A DNA stretch of 64,000 nucleotides from Cryphonectria parasitica EP155 (GCF_011745365.1 NW_024468912.1:2046001-2110000); one strand, 5' to 3'; shown: positions 47,049 to 59,398, counted from the stretch's first letter. The notes: a model not told the origin generated them from the letters alone. Numbers and translations are program-made.

Positions 47049-48353
47049 TGGGAGTTAAGAGGAGGGTGTATGTGTGTATGTGTGTGTGTGCGCGCGCACA
47101 AGACTGCGCATCGCCCAAAAGGAGGGAAGTGAGTGAGTGAATGTATGAGTGAGTTGTCTCTGCAACTCAGCAGCAGCTTGTCGACCAAAAGATGTTGTAG
47201 GCACGTACTCTGTCTCGTTGGTGAAGGATGCTCGGAATGGCCCCTGCCTCTACTGCTACCTCACTAATTAAGTACTTAGTACTGCTGTGTGCTCTCCTTA
47301 GCTGGGGCGGCAGCGGCGTCCGTGGGTGTTAGTACTGTACGGTCAACAGGTCAATATGAAGGACACTTTTCTTCTTCTTCGGGTTATTCCATACTTCTTC
47401 ACCAATTCCCTTAGCACAGGGTGAAAGCTTGGGTGTGCTGGCCAATTGATTGTTGCTCGTGGGGGACGGTCGAAAAGCGCATCCTCAGCCCCTGAGTATT
47501 CTGAAAGTCAAGCAGAAACGATGGGGAACAATTAATTACGGGCCTGATGGATCATCAAATGATGTGGCATGACAGCTTCATGATTTGTTGTCTAGCACCC
47601 TGCAACGGTTCTCAGTGGGACCCCTGCATTATCCATTGGACCTGGGAAATCTTATTTTCTTTCCTCTTTCCTTCCACCTTCTTATGCACCTCCATGCTGA
47701 ATTGATATGCACAGGAGTAAATCAAAAGACGTGCGTTCCAGTCTGCTCAGGCCCAAACTGTACACAGTATTAACGAACTAACCCATTGATATAGAGTAGA
47801 TGAACACCACCCTACTAAAGTGGATATTACCCATTCGAATAATAGTATGTTGACGTCTCTCTGGTCCCAATTTTGCCGTTGCCAACGTGTAAGTCGACCC
47901 CTGGCGAGGCTATGAAATACAGTAAATCATGCAGAGTACTACAACGCCTGCACAGCCAAACACGCATTTTCACATGACTACTTACTAAGGACTTGAGTAC
48001 TAAAATCAAATACCAAAGCATCAACGTTATTCTGTATGATATCATAACATAGCAAGATGCTGACTATGAGACTAAGTACAACGGTTTCACGGACTTCGGC
48101 TCAAGCACTTGGAGTATCTCGGGACCAGCACAGACAGCTACACTTGTTCAAGAAAACAAAACTGCATTCAATTCGTACCTGGGCAAGGAAATTTCAAGGA
48201 ATATGGCTACACCAGAATAATACATTTTTAGAATGAATGGTAATTAGCTGACAAGATCATATCACGGAGGTCAGTTAAGCATTCAAACCTTGGGCTAAAT
48301 CTCACAGTTCGCTTCACATTGGAATATCTTTGATGCAGGTGGCTGGCTGGAGT

Positions 48354-48426
48354 GGAAAGGTGAAGAAAATAAGAAAGAAAGAAATAATAACGAGCAAGAG
48401 GAAGGATGAAGAATGGGAAGACAAGG
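48354..48426. repeat. Dispersed purine-rich repeat, copy 2
   Basis: Partner of 16627..16696 in the same orientation; 23 identical bases at the right end and about ten differences elsewhere. Confidence 0.6.
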
Positions 48427-49484
48427 AAGACACTGCTGCCCAGCTCGCATCATAGGGTGGACAGTGAACAGTATAAGCAGATCCTCGATGGCTATAAGGC
48501 ATGCCTCGAACCCATTCGGATCTGGTGGGGTGCTCAGCAGGAAGACAGAGAGGAGGATGGGGAGCAGTGTCTGTGATTACTGTGGCCTCGGAATCTGGAT
48601 CTGGATCTGGATCAGTTGGTAGCAGCAGTGGTAGCTTGCACTATGTTTGTTCACTTTGCTGGCAAGGGAAATATGAAGATGGCATAGTGGAAGTGGGCCG
48701 TTTTTAAAGAAAAGTATGGAGTACTGCAGTAGTAATATGACGAATATTCCAGCAGCCAATCAGTTGAGCCTAAAATAGTATTACTATGTCATAATTTGAG
48801 GCAGGAAGCTCGCCAGCCTTTTGGTCAGAGTTATAGTAATCAAATGGGCAGATTCGGTTGCCATTCGTTCCCGTACGACTTCTATCTAGGAGGAATGAAA
48901 GAAGGCAGAGAAAAGAAAGGGGGGGGGGAGGGGGAGAAGAAGAAGAGAGCACAGCAAGAAGTCTTTCCACTATTCTTCTTTCAAGCCTGTCCAAGTACTT
49001 CCCTAGTATATCCAGCCAGCCTTTGCACCCCCTCATTTGCTATGATCTTCTCAGCAGTGCACGTAGGGGATTTATGTGTGGTTTCATGCAGAACTCAGCT
49101 GAGTGCTAAAGAACATGACAGCATACATGTACTCTTACTGTACATAGTAGCAAGGCCGTGACCTGATATCACAATGACTGTTGCAATGGTACTACTGTTT
49201 AGTAAGGCGGTCTGGAGGTGAACCACCTGTCGGGACAAGGGACTGCCTACATGTAGTGCTGCCGGAAACATGGAAGCCCCAGATTGACTACTACTATGGT
49301 TACAGCGGTACAATACAGTAGTACCGCACTACTGCAGCTGTAATACTGCCCGCTGTTAGTGGTGCACAGGAGAGGGGATGGGTGCCCCACCACTAATGAA
49401 CTGACTAGCTTGCCCTTCCAAAAGCCTAGCAGCAAGGGAAAATGCCGGCCTAGAGACACAGAAACATAGCGTGAGAAGGAGGGG

Positions 49485-49488
<4 letters not shown>

Positions 49489-49537
<49 letters not shown>
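49489..49537. repeat. (GA)n microsatellite
   Basis: About 24 uninterrupted GA units, 0.6 kb upstream of the PDH kinase start codon. Confidence 0.95.
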
Positions 49538-49539
<2 letters not shown>

Positions 49540-50143
49540 CACTGAAATGACCACCACTGTCCACCACTACTGACTGAACTTCGGCACCTGCTGTCACACA
49601 TTCTGTTTTCTTGTGCTTCTCCAAGAATCACCAGTCTTCATTTCTCCCTGACTGACTCTTCTCCTCTCCAAGTTGTGCATCGTTCTGTGCAACAATTCTT
49701 CTTCTTGATAATCCATCCCAATTACACTCTTCACCCCTTCCTCTTCGTCAAATCCCCACAGATTTTTGTGGTATTTTTATTTTCCCTCCCTGTCCAGTTC
49801 ACACAGAGAGAGAGACAGAAAGTTGTTGCGTCATTCTCATCCTACCTCCAGTTCCCTCCCACCCGGGAAACCCCCAACCCAAAATCCAATATCGATAAAG
49901 TCCCGCCGCGCCTTGCCTCGGCTAAGCGCGCTCTTCCTCGACGACAAGACTCATCCGTCAAGTCAGTTCAAGGTCCCCTGCGACCCTCGACCCATTTCGC
50001 GCTGCCCACCCAACCTTTTCCACAGGCCAAAAAAAAAAGACACCAATTGCCGTACTCGAGGCATGACACGACCTTCAATGGTGCAATCATAGATCGAAGA
50101 GCTGTCTTTCTGGGAACCGTGGGGGCCCACGCGACGAACCAAG

Positions 50144-52060
50144 ATGTCGTGGAAGAAGAGCGATCGGCTCATGGTGCGCATATTCTCTCTCTCCTCCTCA
50201 CTCCCGCCAAAACTGCTTGGCACGTGCCTATGCCTGTGTCGATGATGGACGGCCTCAACTGACACATATGCAACACTATCACCACCCGTAATACAGAAGA
50301 GCATTGCGCACTTCTCCAAGTTCCCAGCGACTGGTGTCTCCCTGCGTCAGATGGTGCAGTTTGGCGAGAAGCCCTCTACTGGTAGGTTTGCTGGTTGTCG
50401 ACGGCGGTGTGCCGTGGTTCCGGTCCTCAATGTGGTGGCTGCTCTTCGTATGGCTCACAGCTCGACCCCCTTCCAGGTACCCTTTTCCGCGCGTCACAGT
50501 TCCTCGCCGAGGAGCTTCCCATACGGCTGGCCCACCGGGTCGAGGAGCTCAACAATCTCCCCGATGGCCTGAGTGAGATGCCCTCCGTCAAGAAGGTGTC
50601 TGACTGGTATGCACAGTCATTTGAGGTTCGTCCAACACCCCGTCTACCTCATTGGTTCCCTCTTCTTCGTCTTCTTCGTCCTCCTTCAACTCTCTCTCCT
50701 CCCATGACACACAGGCACACAGGGAGAGAAAGAGAGAGAAGAGACAAGGTCAGTCTTTGGGCGAATGGTAGCTGACGATGCTTGGCCTCCCCTCTCTTTC
50801 AACAGGAGATCACAGAGCTCCCACGGCCACAGCTTCCCCAAGACGTGCGGAACCGGCTCATGAAACCCTCCAAGGGCTCCGGCAAGGGCTATCTTCTGTC
50901 CGAGGCGACCTCTAACCCCAGCATAGAAGAGGGCCAGTACTCCTCCATGCCCAGTCAGCAAAACGGCAGCGGCAATGGCAATGCATGGGCCAAGAAGTAC
51001 CAGGCGTCACGGCGGTACTTTGCCATGGTCGACGACACGGGCGACTGGCCGCCAGACCTGTACTTGTACAACCAAAAGTTCGCGCAGACGCTCCACAAGA
51101 TCAAGAGACGACATGACGGCGTGGTGACGACGATGGCGCAGGGCATCCTCGAGTACAAGCGCAAGCGCCAGCGGATGCAGATCGACAACACGATCCAGTC
51201 GTTCCTGGACCGCTTCTACATGTCGCGCATCGGGATCCGCATGCTCATCGGCCAGCACATCGCCCTAAGCGACCAGAACCACTATACTGACCCCAACTAT
51301 GTCGGCATCATCTGCACCAAGACCAACGTCATGGAACTCGCCCAGGAGGCCATCGAGAACGCCCGCTTCGTCTGCGAGGACCACTACGGCCTGTTCGAGG
51401 CCCCCAAGATCCAGCTCGTGTGCAACCCGAACCTGAACTTCATGTACGTCCCGGGCCACTTGAGCCACATGCTCTTCGAGACCCTCAAGAACTCGCTGCG
51501 CGCCGTCGTCGAGGCCCACGGCCAGGATAAGCAGGAGTTCCCCGTCACCAAGGTCATCGTCGCCGAGGGTAAGGAGGACATCACCATCAAGATCTCCGAC
51601 GAGGGCGGCGGCATCCCACGCAGCGCCATCCCCCTGGTCTGGACGTACATGTACACCACCGTTGACCGCACCCCGAGCCTCGATCCGGACTTCGACAAGA
51701 GCGACTTCAAGGCGCCTATGGCGGGGTTCGGATATGGCCTGCCCATCTCGAGACTATATGCTCGGTACTTTGGTGGCGATCTGAAATTGATCAGCATGGA
51801 AGGGTAAGTAAATGAACCCTCTGCTCTTCCCCAGAGGGATAAAGTTCATCGTGACGGCAAGGAGTGTGTGATGCTGGTGTGGGGGGCCCAGGGGTTGGAG
51901 ATTGGATGATGAAAGGGCCAAGACAAAACCCAATGAATCAGGGCATGAATCAGAACTTGTCAAGGCTGAGACTGACCTTGTGACACACAACGACAGATAT
52001 GGCACTGACGTCTACCTCCACCTGAACCGACTGTCGAGTTCCTCGGAACCTTTACAATAG
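50144..52060 (+). CDS. PKP1: Pyruvate dehydrogenase kinase, mitochondrial
   Basis: This kinase phosphorylates the E1-alpha subunit of the mitochondrial pyruvate dehydrogenase complex and inactivates it. Five exons, 50144..50173, 50297..50381, 50477..50625, 50806..51803 and 51997..52060, give 441 residues. The N-terminal helical domain has FPATGVSLRQMVQFGEKPST, LFRASQFLAEELPIRLAHRV and VKKVSDWYAQSFEEI. The GHKL ATPase domain has the N-box HMLFETLKNSLRAVVE, G1 box SDEGGGIPRS and G2 box GFGYGLPISRLYARYFGGDL. Residues about 115-160 are a low-complexity insertion. A branched-chain ketoacid dehydrogenase kinase is related, but the order and MSWKKSDRLM start fit the fungal PDK group. Exon 1 is only 10 codons. 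The third intron donor (GTTCGT) is unusual, but the frame fixes it. Confidence 0.94.
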
Positions 52061-53361
52061 CAATCAGCAGTCATGAGGGATGTTGTGAGGTCCCAGGGAT
52101 TGACGTTGGGGATGAGGTATATACTGCACAAGAGGCTCAAGAGCCCACATGAGATGGAAGTGTCAGAGAGGCGACAGGTTGGTGACGCTGAGGACCTGGT
52201 CAAGCAGGGTGATCCAGGAACTGGCCAGTTTCGGGATCGTAATGCTGATCTTTAAAGAGAAGGCAGAGGGACCAAATGTTGGTTTTTTTTTTTCTTTCTA
52301 TTTTGGGGCAGGGGGGTAAACCAGAGGATCAAGGGGCTCAAGTCATTTGTTGTTGGCTCTATTCTTCTCTGTGATGATGCACCACATGACCACTCGAGTG
52401 GGAGGTGTGATGTTGGAATTATGTTCAGAGCAAAGAAACAAAGAACCTCTCTTTGTGTTTGGACAGTCTTGTCCTACGTGCCAGGACACAGTGGGAAAGA
52501 GAGTTTGCCGGGGGGCGGGGAACTATGAAAAGCCTCTGGAACTTCGAGACATGATGGAAGGTCTCATGCAAGATGGTCACTTGAAAAGTTGTGTCCATCT
52601 CCCACTACAGGAAATTATTCCATGGGCAAGGGGAGACTTTGTTTTCAATGATAACCAAGGCATAACAGGCTTTACAACCGGAATGATTCAGGGAAAGGTG
52701 AAGCCCCAAGGTTTTGGGAAGGGTACAAAAACATTTTTGGTGCCTGGCCTGCGGAGGGAGGAGAGGAAAGGAGAGGGAAGGGGGGGGTTCCCTCCAAGAT
52801 TCGGATGATGACTGCATAAAGTTTCAGTGGATTGTCTGTGTACAGGTCACAAAAGAGAGACAGGAGAGAAAAGAGGACAACCACAACAACTATTACTATT
52901 ACTACTACTACTTGTTGGCCGAGGGACTGCCATCTAGTCTGTCCATCTTAGAGAAGGACCACAGACATAAACAAATAAATTACCTACAAGGACACAAACA
53001 TTTCCTTCCTAGTGCAACCAATGAATGGGAAAACCTATATAGTGAGAAACTCATTTGGTAGTCTAGTCTAGTCTATAACCACTGTTGACATCCACGGAAT
53101 CAAATCAGTCAGACAAGAAGAGAGAAACAGAGAGAGGCAACATTGGTGACAATGGCATTCATTCATTCGTTAGGTGTATGTATGGTGTACTTGCTCACGT
53201 GTATAAATGTGTAATAACTATGACTGTTCTTCCCACGATATGGTATCAATGCCCGATAAACCCTCTGCCTGCTCCAGTAACAGGGTGCTCCAAAAAACAG
53301 CAGTGCTCTAATATGTACTATGCTTCTTGTGCTTCTTTCTCTGCCTCATCTCCCCCCTTCT
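52061..53361. other. 1.3-kb convergent spacer
   Basis: Between the stop codons of the PDH kinase (+) and sphingosine-phosphate lyase (-). A 153-codon plus-strand frame at 52347..52808 shows no family features and I do not call it. A TAC/TAT-rich run lies at about 52888..52912. Confidence 0.5.
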
Positions 53362-55277
53362 TCATGCCTTGTAGAGTGTATCCAGGAACCCTCTGGCCAG
53401 GTCCACTACAACTCCCTTATTGGGCAGGCTGCCCGCAACACCGTACAAGGCTGCTGAATCCCCTATCGCCTTGCCTTTAGCCCCCTTCCCCTCGACGACC
53501 CTCACCCTCTCCTTCTCCCTTTCGGCCTCGATGACCGCCTCCAGGTCGTCTGTGAGCTTCTCCCACACCTTCACGATGGGCATGGTCACGGCGACGTGCA
53601 TGGCGGGCGGATCTTGGAGTGAGTTGAGGTGCCAGCCGCGGTGGGTCATCTCATCGGCGATGTCGTAGATGTTGAGGCTGCGCGCGGTGAAGGCCACGAC
53701 GCTGACAAGCGGCTGGCCCATGATCTCCAGCTCGGCCGAGAGCACGGGCGACTCGCGTATGCGGTCGGCGATCTTCCTGGTCGTGCCGACGATCTTGACG
53801 CACGAGTTGAGATAGCCTTCCTCACCCACGCTCATAAGGCTTGTCCAGCAGCCCGCGATCAGCGCGCCGGGACGGGACCCCGCCAGACCAGGGGAGGCAT
53901 ACACGCCGCCTGCCCAGTCTGGACTGACAAAGTACTGATACGCGCGCAACTCCTCAGTACGGTAAAGACAGACGCTGTTGCCCTTAGGCGCAAAGCCGTA
54001 CTTGTGAGTGTCGCACGAAATTGACGTCACGCCGCGCAGACGAAAGTCGAAGGGCGGCACCTCGAAGCCGGCCTTGTCCAGGAAGGGCATCAGGAAGGAC
54101 CCCAGACAGCAGTCCACGTGCAGGGGGATGTTGCGCCGCAGGGCGATCCTCGAGAGCCCCTGGATGTCGTCTATGATGCCGTGAGGGAAGTTGGGCGCGC
54201 TGCCCACGATCAGAACTGTATTGGCGTTGACCAACCTGGCGACCCGGCGCGTGTCGACCTGGTACCTGGGCGCAGGGCAGGGCACCAGCTGCATCTTGAT
54301 CTTGAAGTACTCGCATGCCTTGCGGAAGGCCGTGTGCGCAGTGTCGGGCAGAATCCTGCGGAAAGACAAGAGTTTATTCTGGTCAGCAACCCTAATTAAG
54401 AAAAGAGAAAATCCTCGCGAGGGTGCCCAAGGAAGGCTCTTACATCTCGGGCTCCGTGATGCCGCGCTCAGCAAAGGCCTTCTGCCTCGCGCTCAAGCAG
54501 GCCATCAGGATGCTCTCGGTGCCACCGCTCGTGGTCACGCCGGCCCCGTGTGTGGGCGCGTGGAACAGCGACAGCACCATGGCCACGACCTCTGCCTCCA
54601 TCTTGCGCACGCCAGGGAAGACATCCGGGTGAATGGGATTGGCGACGGTGAACTTTCCATAAGCCTCGGTCTGCAGCTTCAGCAGGGCGTCCTCGCCGTG
54701 GTAGACAGCACCCGAAACGTAGCCATCCTCCCAGCGGGTGTGGTCCAGATCGGCCAGCCTGGCCAGCTCGGCGCGGAGGTCGTCGTCGGACCAGCCCTGC
54801 TTAGGCAGGGCCAGGTAGCGCTTCTCGCCAGTCTTGATGAGCTTGAGCTGCAGTTTTGCCTTGGCCTCGTCGACCTGGGCCTTCACTTTGCTGCGGACTC
54901 CAGGCGCCTGCAGCAGCCATCCGTACGATATGCGGCGCGCGTCCGTGTACAGCTCGACGACAGTGCCGATGAGCCCGCGGCCCTTGAGCTTCCAGAAGGA
55001 GCGGCGGGTCCACCTGAGGAGAAAGTAGAAGAAGATGATGTTCTTGAGCCTGCGTAGTCCAGTCAGTCAGTCAGTCAGTCCCATTCCAGTCAAGTCGCTG
55101 AAGTGGCCCACTCCCGGGTTCCGAGGTAAGTTTGCTTTTTGTCATCCGATTGTTGCGCCAAGCCAACTCAACTTACAGCTCAAGGTTCAGGAACTGCAAC
55201 GAGCTGCCAGCCCGCGACTTCTTGACGTTCGTGATTCCATCACGCAGGCTGACAGGCATGCGCGAGCTGCCGGGCAT
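53362..55277 (-). CDS. DPL1: Sphingosine-1-phosphate lyase
   Basis: A PLP enzyme of the ER membrane that cleaves phosphorylated sphingoid bases to ethanolamine phosphate and a fatty aldehyde, the exit step of sphingolipid breakdown. The exons in transcript order are 55177..55277, 54444..55049 and 53362..54355, giving 566 residues. A short N-terminus precedes a membrane segment (LLKNIIFFYFLL). The PLP domain has GKFTVANPIHPDVFPGVRKM, GAGVTTSGGTESILMACLSA, NFPHGIIDDIQGLSRIA, PLHVDCCLGSFLMPF and SCDTHKYGFAPKGNS, whose lysine binds PLP. The C-terminal domain contains AMHVAVTMPIVKVWEKLTDD. Length and motif order match Dpl1. Glutamate decarboxylase shares the fold but not the THKYGFAPKG motif. Confidence 0.96.
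55055..55080. repeat. (CAGT)n short tandem repeat in DPL1 intron
   Basis: About five tetranucleotide units in the first intron (55050..55176) of the sphingosine-phosphate lyase gene. Confidence 0.7.
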
Positions 55278-56626
55278 CTTGTCTGTCTATCCTGAGGAAT
55301 TTAAAGACGCTGTTGTTGTAACTGTACTGGGGAGAGGTAGAAGGAATTGGACGAGGAAGGCTAAGGCAAAGAGCAGTGACAATTTGTACACATGAAAAAG
55401 GTGGCAGCCGAACCCCTCGTTGAGGCTTGAGAGATATGGCCTGGCAGGAAAATAGAGAGAAAGAGAGAGCCACAAAAGAAGGGGAGAAGGAAATTGTAGA
55501 ATGGTAACCTGAGAGGGAGGGAAAGATCACGAGCCAAAGTTCCAGGCAAAAAGAAAAGGTGGTGTACCGAATCGGCGGGCACATGGGAAAACGGAAACGC
55601 TACTTCTGATTTGACGTCTTGTAATGACGCGGGCAAGAGCGAAGGGCCCTTACCCCTCTCCGCGGGTTCCGTTCCGGCGCGATCAAAATCGCATGTGCTA
55701 GTACAATCAGCCATTAGTTACTTCTTTAATTATCTATGCTTGGTGCATGGTACTCTGGTACATCTCTTTTCTTTTATTTCAACGGCCGTTGTTAATGCCC
55801 GCGACTTCCTTGGCCCGATGGCACAGTATCTCGTGCACAGTCTTTTTCCCGCCCAGGGGTGTCAGCACGGCCTTCCGCGGGCGCGGTATCATTCTAGTTC
55901 ACTTCTCTTAGTCGCCAGCTCCAGTCGCATCGGTACGGCTGATTGTCCATGTTTGTACATAGCATACGAAGACGAGGACGAGGATTTAGGACATGTCAGC
56001 TTTCAAGAATGATACGGAAAATAGTTTGTAGAAAGAGAAAGAGAGAGAAAATGAGAGAGAAGGGGAGGCGCGCAAATTTGCCGTTGTTCACCTGCTTGCT
56101 GCTGATGCAGGTCGCAGGCGCTCGCAATCGTTTCAGTCCTCACACAAACCCGTATTCGTACGGGTTGATGGAGGACCAATGGGGGCACATATCTTCAAAC
56201 AAGGGATAGGAAGGATGGAGGAGAAGCGAGGGAAAGGCACGTGGGATGAAGGGGTAATGAAATTCCAGATCCACCAGAAGGAAGGGTGTGTAATGTTTCC
56301 CACGCGGAATAATCCATTCTCCCACTCATATCTCATTTAGACAGACATGACTGATGCTGTTGTTGTTCACCTCAAATCGTGTAGACCCCGAAATCGGCTG
56401 ACAAGTACATGATATACCACCAAGATCACATTTTATGATTGCATTGTAGTACTAAGTCCTACAGAGTATAAAGGAGGGTATCGTGCAGCCGAGATATGAA
56501 CGAAGAAAGAAGGAGAAAAAAACAGAAAGGGATGGGAAAATCCATCCATTTCTTCAGAGGAAGCTTCTTGCGACAATCACCATCAATCACCACTAAGCAG
56601 TACAGCAACTCGCAAATCAGCCAACT
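55278..56626. other. Spacer, DPL1 promoter side
   Basis: 1.35 kb between two minus-strand genes. It holds the DPL1 promoter and leader (GA-rich on the plus strand at about 55440..55500) and the 3' side of the transporter gene. No gene is supported. Confidence 0.55.
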
Positions 56627-59398
56627 TTACACCCGCCTCATGGGATCATCCTCTCGTTCCTTTTGTACAAACGCCTCCTCCGTCTCCTTGACGCTCTCAT
56701 CATGCGGCACCTGTGGCTTGTCCACGTGCCGCCAGAGAATGTACCTATGAATAAAGTAGACAAACTGCTCCAGGCCGTACAGAGCGTGTCTTTTCATCGG
56801 CACATTAAATACCGAGTCCAGCTCCTCCAGCGTCTTCTCCTTGGTTTCGGGCACAAAGAAGAGCACGAGGAAGAAGCCGATGATGTTCCACCCGGCATAC
56901 CAACCAAACGCGCCTTGTGGCTTGAACGCTGACTGCATCGAGGGCCATGTCACAGATAGGACAAAGTTGAAGAACCAGGTCGTGGCGGTTGCCAGTGACA
57001 TCCCGATGGGTCGAATGTACAGCGGGTAGGCCTCGGCGCTGTAGGTGAAGGGCACAGGACCCTCGCCAGGAGAATACACGACTCCTGCCAGCAACAGAAT
57101 GGATCAGTCTCGAGGCCACATAATTCCGCCCGATGCCTTCCGTTCATAAGGTACTTACCAAAAAGATAGATTCCCAGGGCGATACAGGCGATTCGCGCGG
57201 TTGAGTCGGTGATCCAGAAACTGAATCCAGTGAATAACAGAAACACTGCCATTAGTGGGAACGTAGTCAGGAGCAAGTTACGCCGCCCGAAAGTGTCGAT
57301 TGCTGACTCAAAGTGTTAGCAATGAGCTAGGCATGGAAACTGAACTTGGAAGGATTAGGGCGCTACTGACTGTAGATAGCTGGTATAGCAAACAGAAAGT
57401 TGACGATGCCAAAACCGAGAGACGCTGCCAGGGCAGACGTCTCGGTAAAGTTTGCATCCAAGAAGATTTCTGATGAGTAATACGCAATTACATTAACTCC
57501 GCAAAGCTGCTGCATGAACATCACGACCTCCGAGGCCAGCATAGCGTTCCTATTACGTCGAACGGTTAGGATCTCCTTGATGCGGCTGCTCTTGCCGATA
57601 GACATGGCTGCCCGCTCAGCTTCGAGGCCAACATGCATGTAGAAGAGGTCGCGGGCGGCTTGGATCTTGTGATGGCGGAGCCTGCAGATGGCCTTGTAGG
57701 CATCATCGTGTCTGTCCTTGGTCAAGTACCAGCGTGGGCTTTCCGGGTAGAAGGGGATCAGACAGCAGACGACGACAGCAGGAATCATGGCGCTCGACAT
57801 CATGAGCCGCCAGTTCAGACCCAGGGCGATGCCACGGTCAGGGACCTGTACACACCATCCAGTCAGCATGTTTCGATGCTACCCCTGAGGTGTGCAAGGC
57901 AGCGAAAGACAGTGGCGGAATGGCAGTGAAGGAAGGACAGTGGGGGTATGGGAGCTGGAAGAACGGCAGATGGAAAAAGGGGAAATGGGAGAAAAGCAAT
58001 TAGAGAAAAGGCAGATGGAAAGACAGGCAAAAGAGGAAGGACAGTGGAGGTATGAAAGGTGGAAGAAAGGCGGATGGAAAAAAGGGAAATGGAAAAAAGA
58101 GAGATGGAAAAAGAGAGATGGAAGAAAAGCAAATAGAGAAAAGGCAGATGGAAAGACAGGCAAAAAAAGAGGAAGGACAGTGAAGGAAATGGTAGTCAAG
58201 ACAGGACAGTGAAGGAAGGGCAGTGAAGGGAAAACTGCTCACAAAGTAGAAAGCGAGGTCGGCAACATAACCCATCATAATTCCGAACGCTGTCCACATC
58301 TGCCACTGCATCACCAGAGCTCCTCGTGTCTTGGGCGGAGCGCATTCGGCAGCAAACATGGCTTCAAAGTATTAGCATTCTGTACGCTCACACAGAAAAT
58401 CTCTACTTGTGGTTGGAGAGTTGGAGCAGTAGTACTCACGAGTCGTAGCAGACTTGGGTCCAATTCCGAGACCCAGGCAGAAACGGGCGATGAACATATG
58501 GTACCAGGTATCTGAGGGAGTAAAGAACATCAGCACCAGCACGCAAAGCATAAAGACAAGAGACTCTCAGGCCTTTCCTCTTACTTGTAAAGCCCTGCCA
58601 CAGACAGGCCAGAGCTGAGATGATGCAAGCAACAAAGACGGTCCCGCGACGGCCGAGTTTCGCATTCATAGGCTCAGTAAGCCAGCAACCGATGAAGGCG
58701 CAACACAGGTACGGGGCGCTGTTGAGCAGTCCCAACAGCCAAGTGTCACGCTGCGAAGTCGAATCACCGATGCCGAACTGGGTCTTGTAGAAGCTCTGCG
58801 CACCGTTGACGACTGTTTCGTCCATTCCCTGCACGGCAGCACAGAGGGCCTGGAGTGATAGAGAAGGAGGGTCAGCATACTGCACAGCTTTCCCACGGTG
58901 ATGGGCTCAGTACTTACACAAACGACAACCACCCCCACGAGTGTCTTTGGTAGACTCTTGTATTTGTGATCACGCTCGAGTTCGAGGCCTGCTATCTCTT
59001 CGGCTGTGAGACCCGAGATATCATCCCATTGGAAGTCGTTCCCAGCGATCAGGGCCCCAAGTTTGAACACCCTCTAGTATGGCGTGTTGTCAGTGAATCG
59101 CTACTATCGGACTCCCAGGTACCGCGAACAGACTCTGAGCAGGAAAAGAGCGTACCCGGTCTTCCTCGTTATCAAACCCATGGCGGTCGCAGTAATCTTC
59201 AGACATGCGTATCAGGTCTTTCTCGCAGACTTCTGCAAGTGGATTCTCTGCCTTGGCAGAGGCACGACGGCGGTCCGCAAGACCATCGCCCGCAGCGTTG
59301 GTGGGTGATGAGGCTGCAGGAGAGCCAACACGATCCAGATGCTCAATGTCGGGCTTGGAGCCGGCCGAGGACGACCGGTGGCGTTTCTCGTCGGCCAT
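56627..59398 (-). CDS. MFS sugar-type transporter with long cytosolic N-terminus
   Basis: The eight exons in transcript order are 59156..59398, 58918..59073, 58585..58849, 58440..58511, 58243..58361, 57371..57845, 57159..57302 and 56627..57084, giving 643 residues. About 120 cytosolic residues precede twelve membrane segments. Motifs of the sugar porter family are: GCWLTEPMNAKLGRRGTV (loop 2-3), RFCLGLGIGPKS, FYPESPRWYLTK (after helix 6), QQLCGVNVIAYYSSEIF (helix 7), DTFGRRNLLL (loop 8-9), GPVPFTYSAEAYPLYIRPIG (helix 10) and VPETKEKTLEELDSVF (end). ECAPPKTRGALV is the loop 4-5 motif. The substrate is not predictable; sugar, polyol or related polyols are likely. The fifth intron (57846..58242, 397 bp) is long and filled by a minisatellite. 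Two donors are GTCAGT/GTACGC types, but all phases agree. Confidence 0.9.
57930..58195. repeat. Intronic minisatellite, ~115-bp units
   Basis: Two diverged tandem copies, about 57930..58035 and 58036..58165, plus a partial third. Each has GGAAGGACAGTG, then AGATGGAAAAA and GAGAAAAGGCAGATGGAAAG near the right side. The second copy has an extra internal repeat of AGAGATGGAAAAA-type units. The whole tract lies in the fifth intron of the MFS gene. Confidence 0.85.

Larger units (their letters stand above)
47049..50143. other. 3.1-kb divergent spacer
   Basis: This lies between the coiled-coil gene (-) and the PDH kinase gene (+). I see no gene. It holds TAC/GTA-rich motifs (AAGTACTTAGTAC at about 47272..47284; 49180..49345), the right copy of the dispersed purine-rich repeat (48354..48426), a short GGATCT run at about 48596..48613 and a long (GA)n tract at 49489..49537. 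From about 49650 the sequence is a CT-rich kinase leader; an open frame at 49675..50262 overlaps the kinase start and is not considered a gene. Confidence 0.5.

Noticed and set aside
49675..50262. 195-codon plus-strand frame overlapping the PDH kinase start
   Set aside because: It runs through the CT-rich leader and into the first kinase intron in another frame; composition reflects pyrimidine bias.
52347..52808. 153-codon plus-strand frame with CPTC
   Set aside because: A single CxxC pair with no zinc-finger partner; biased glycine/arginine end; lies in a convergent 3' spacer.
53984..54316. Minus-strand frame inside DPL1 and other overlapping frames
   Set aside because: Out-of-frame shadow of the sphingosine-phosphate lyase exon.
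57892..58212. Repetitive plus-strand frame rich in Lys, Trp and Gly
   Set aside because: It is the minisatellite inside the MFS intron read on the opposite strand.
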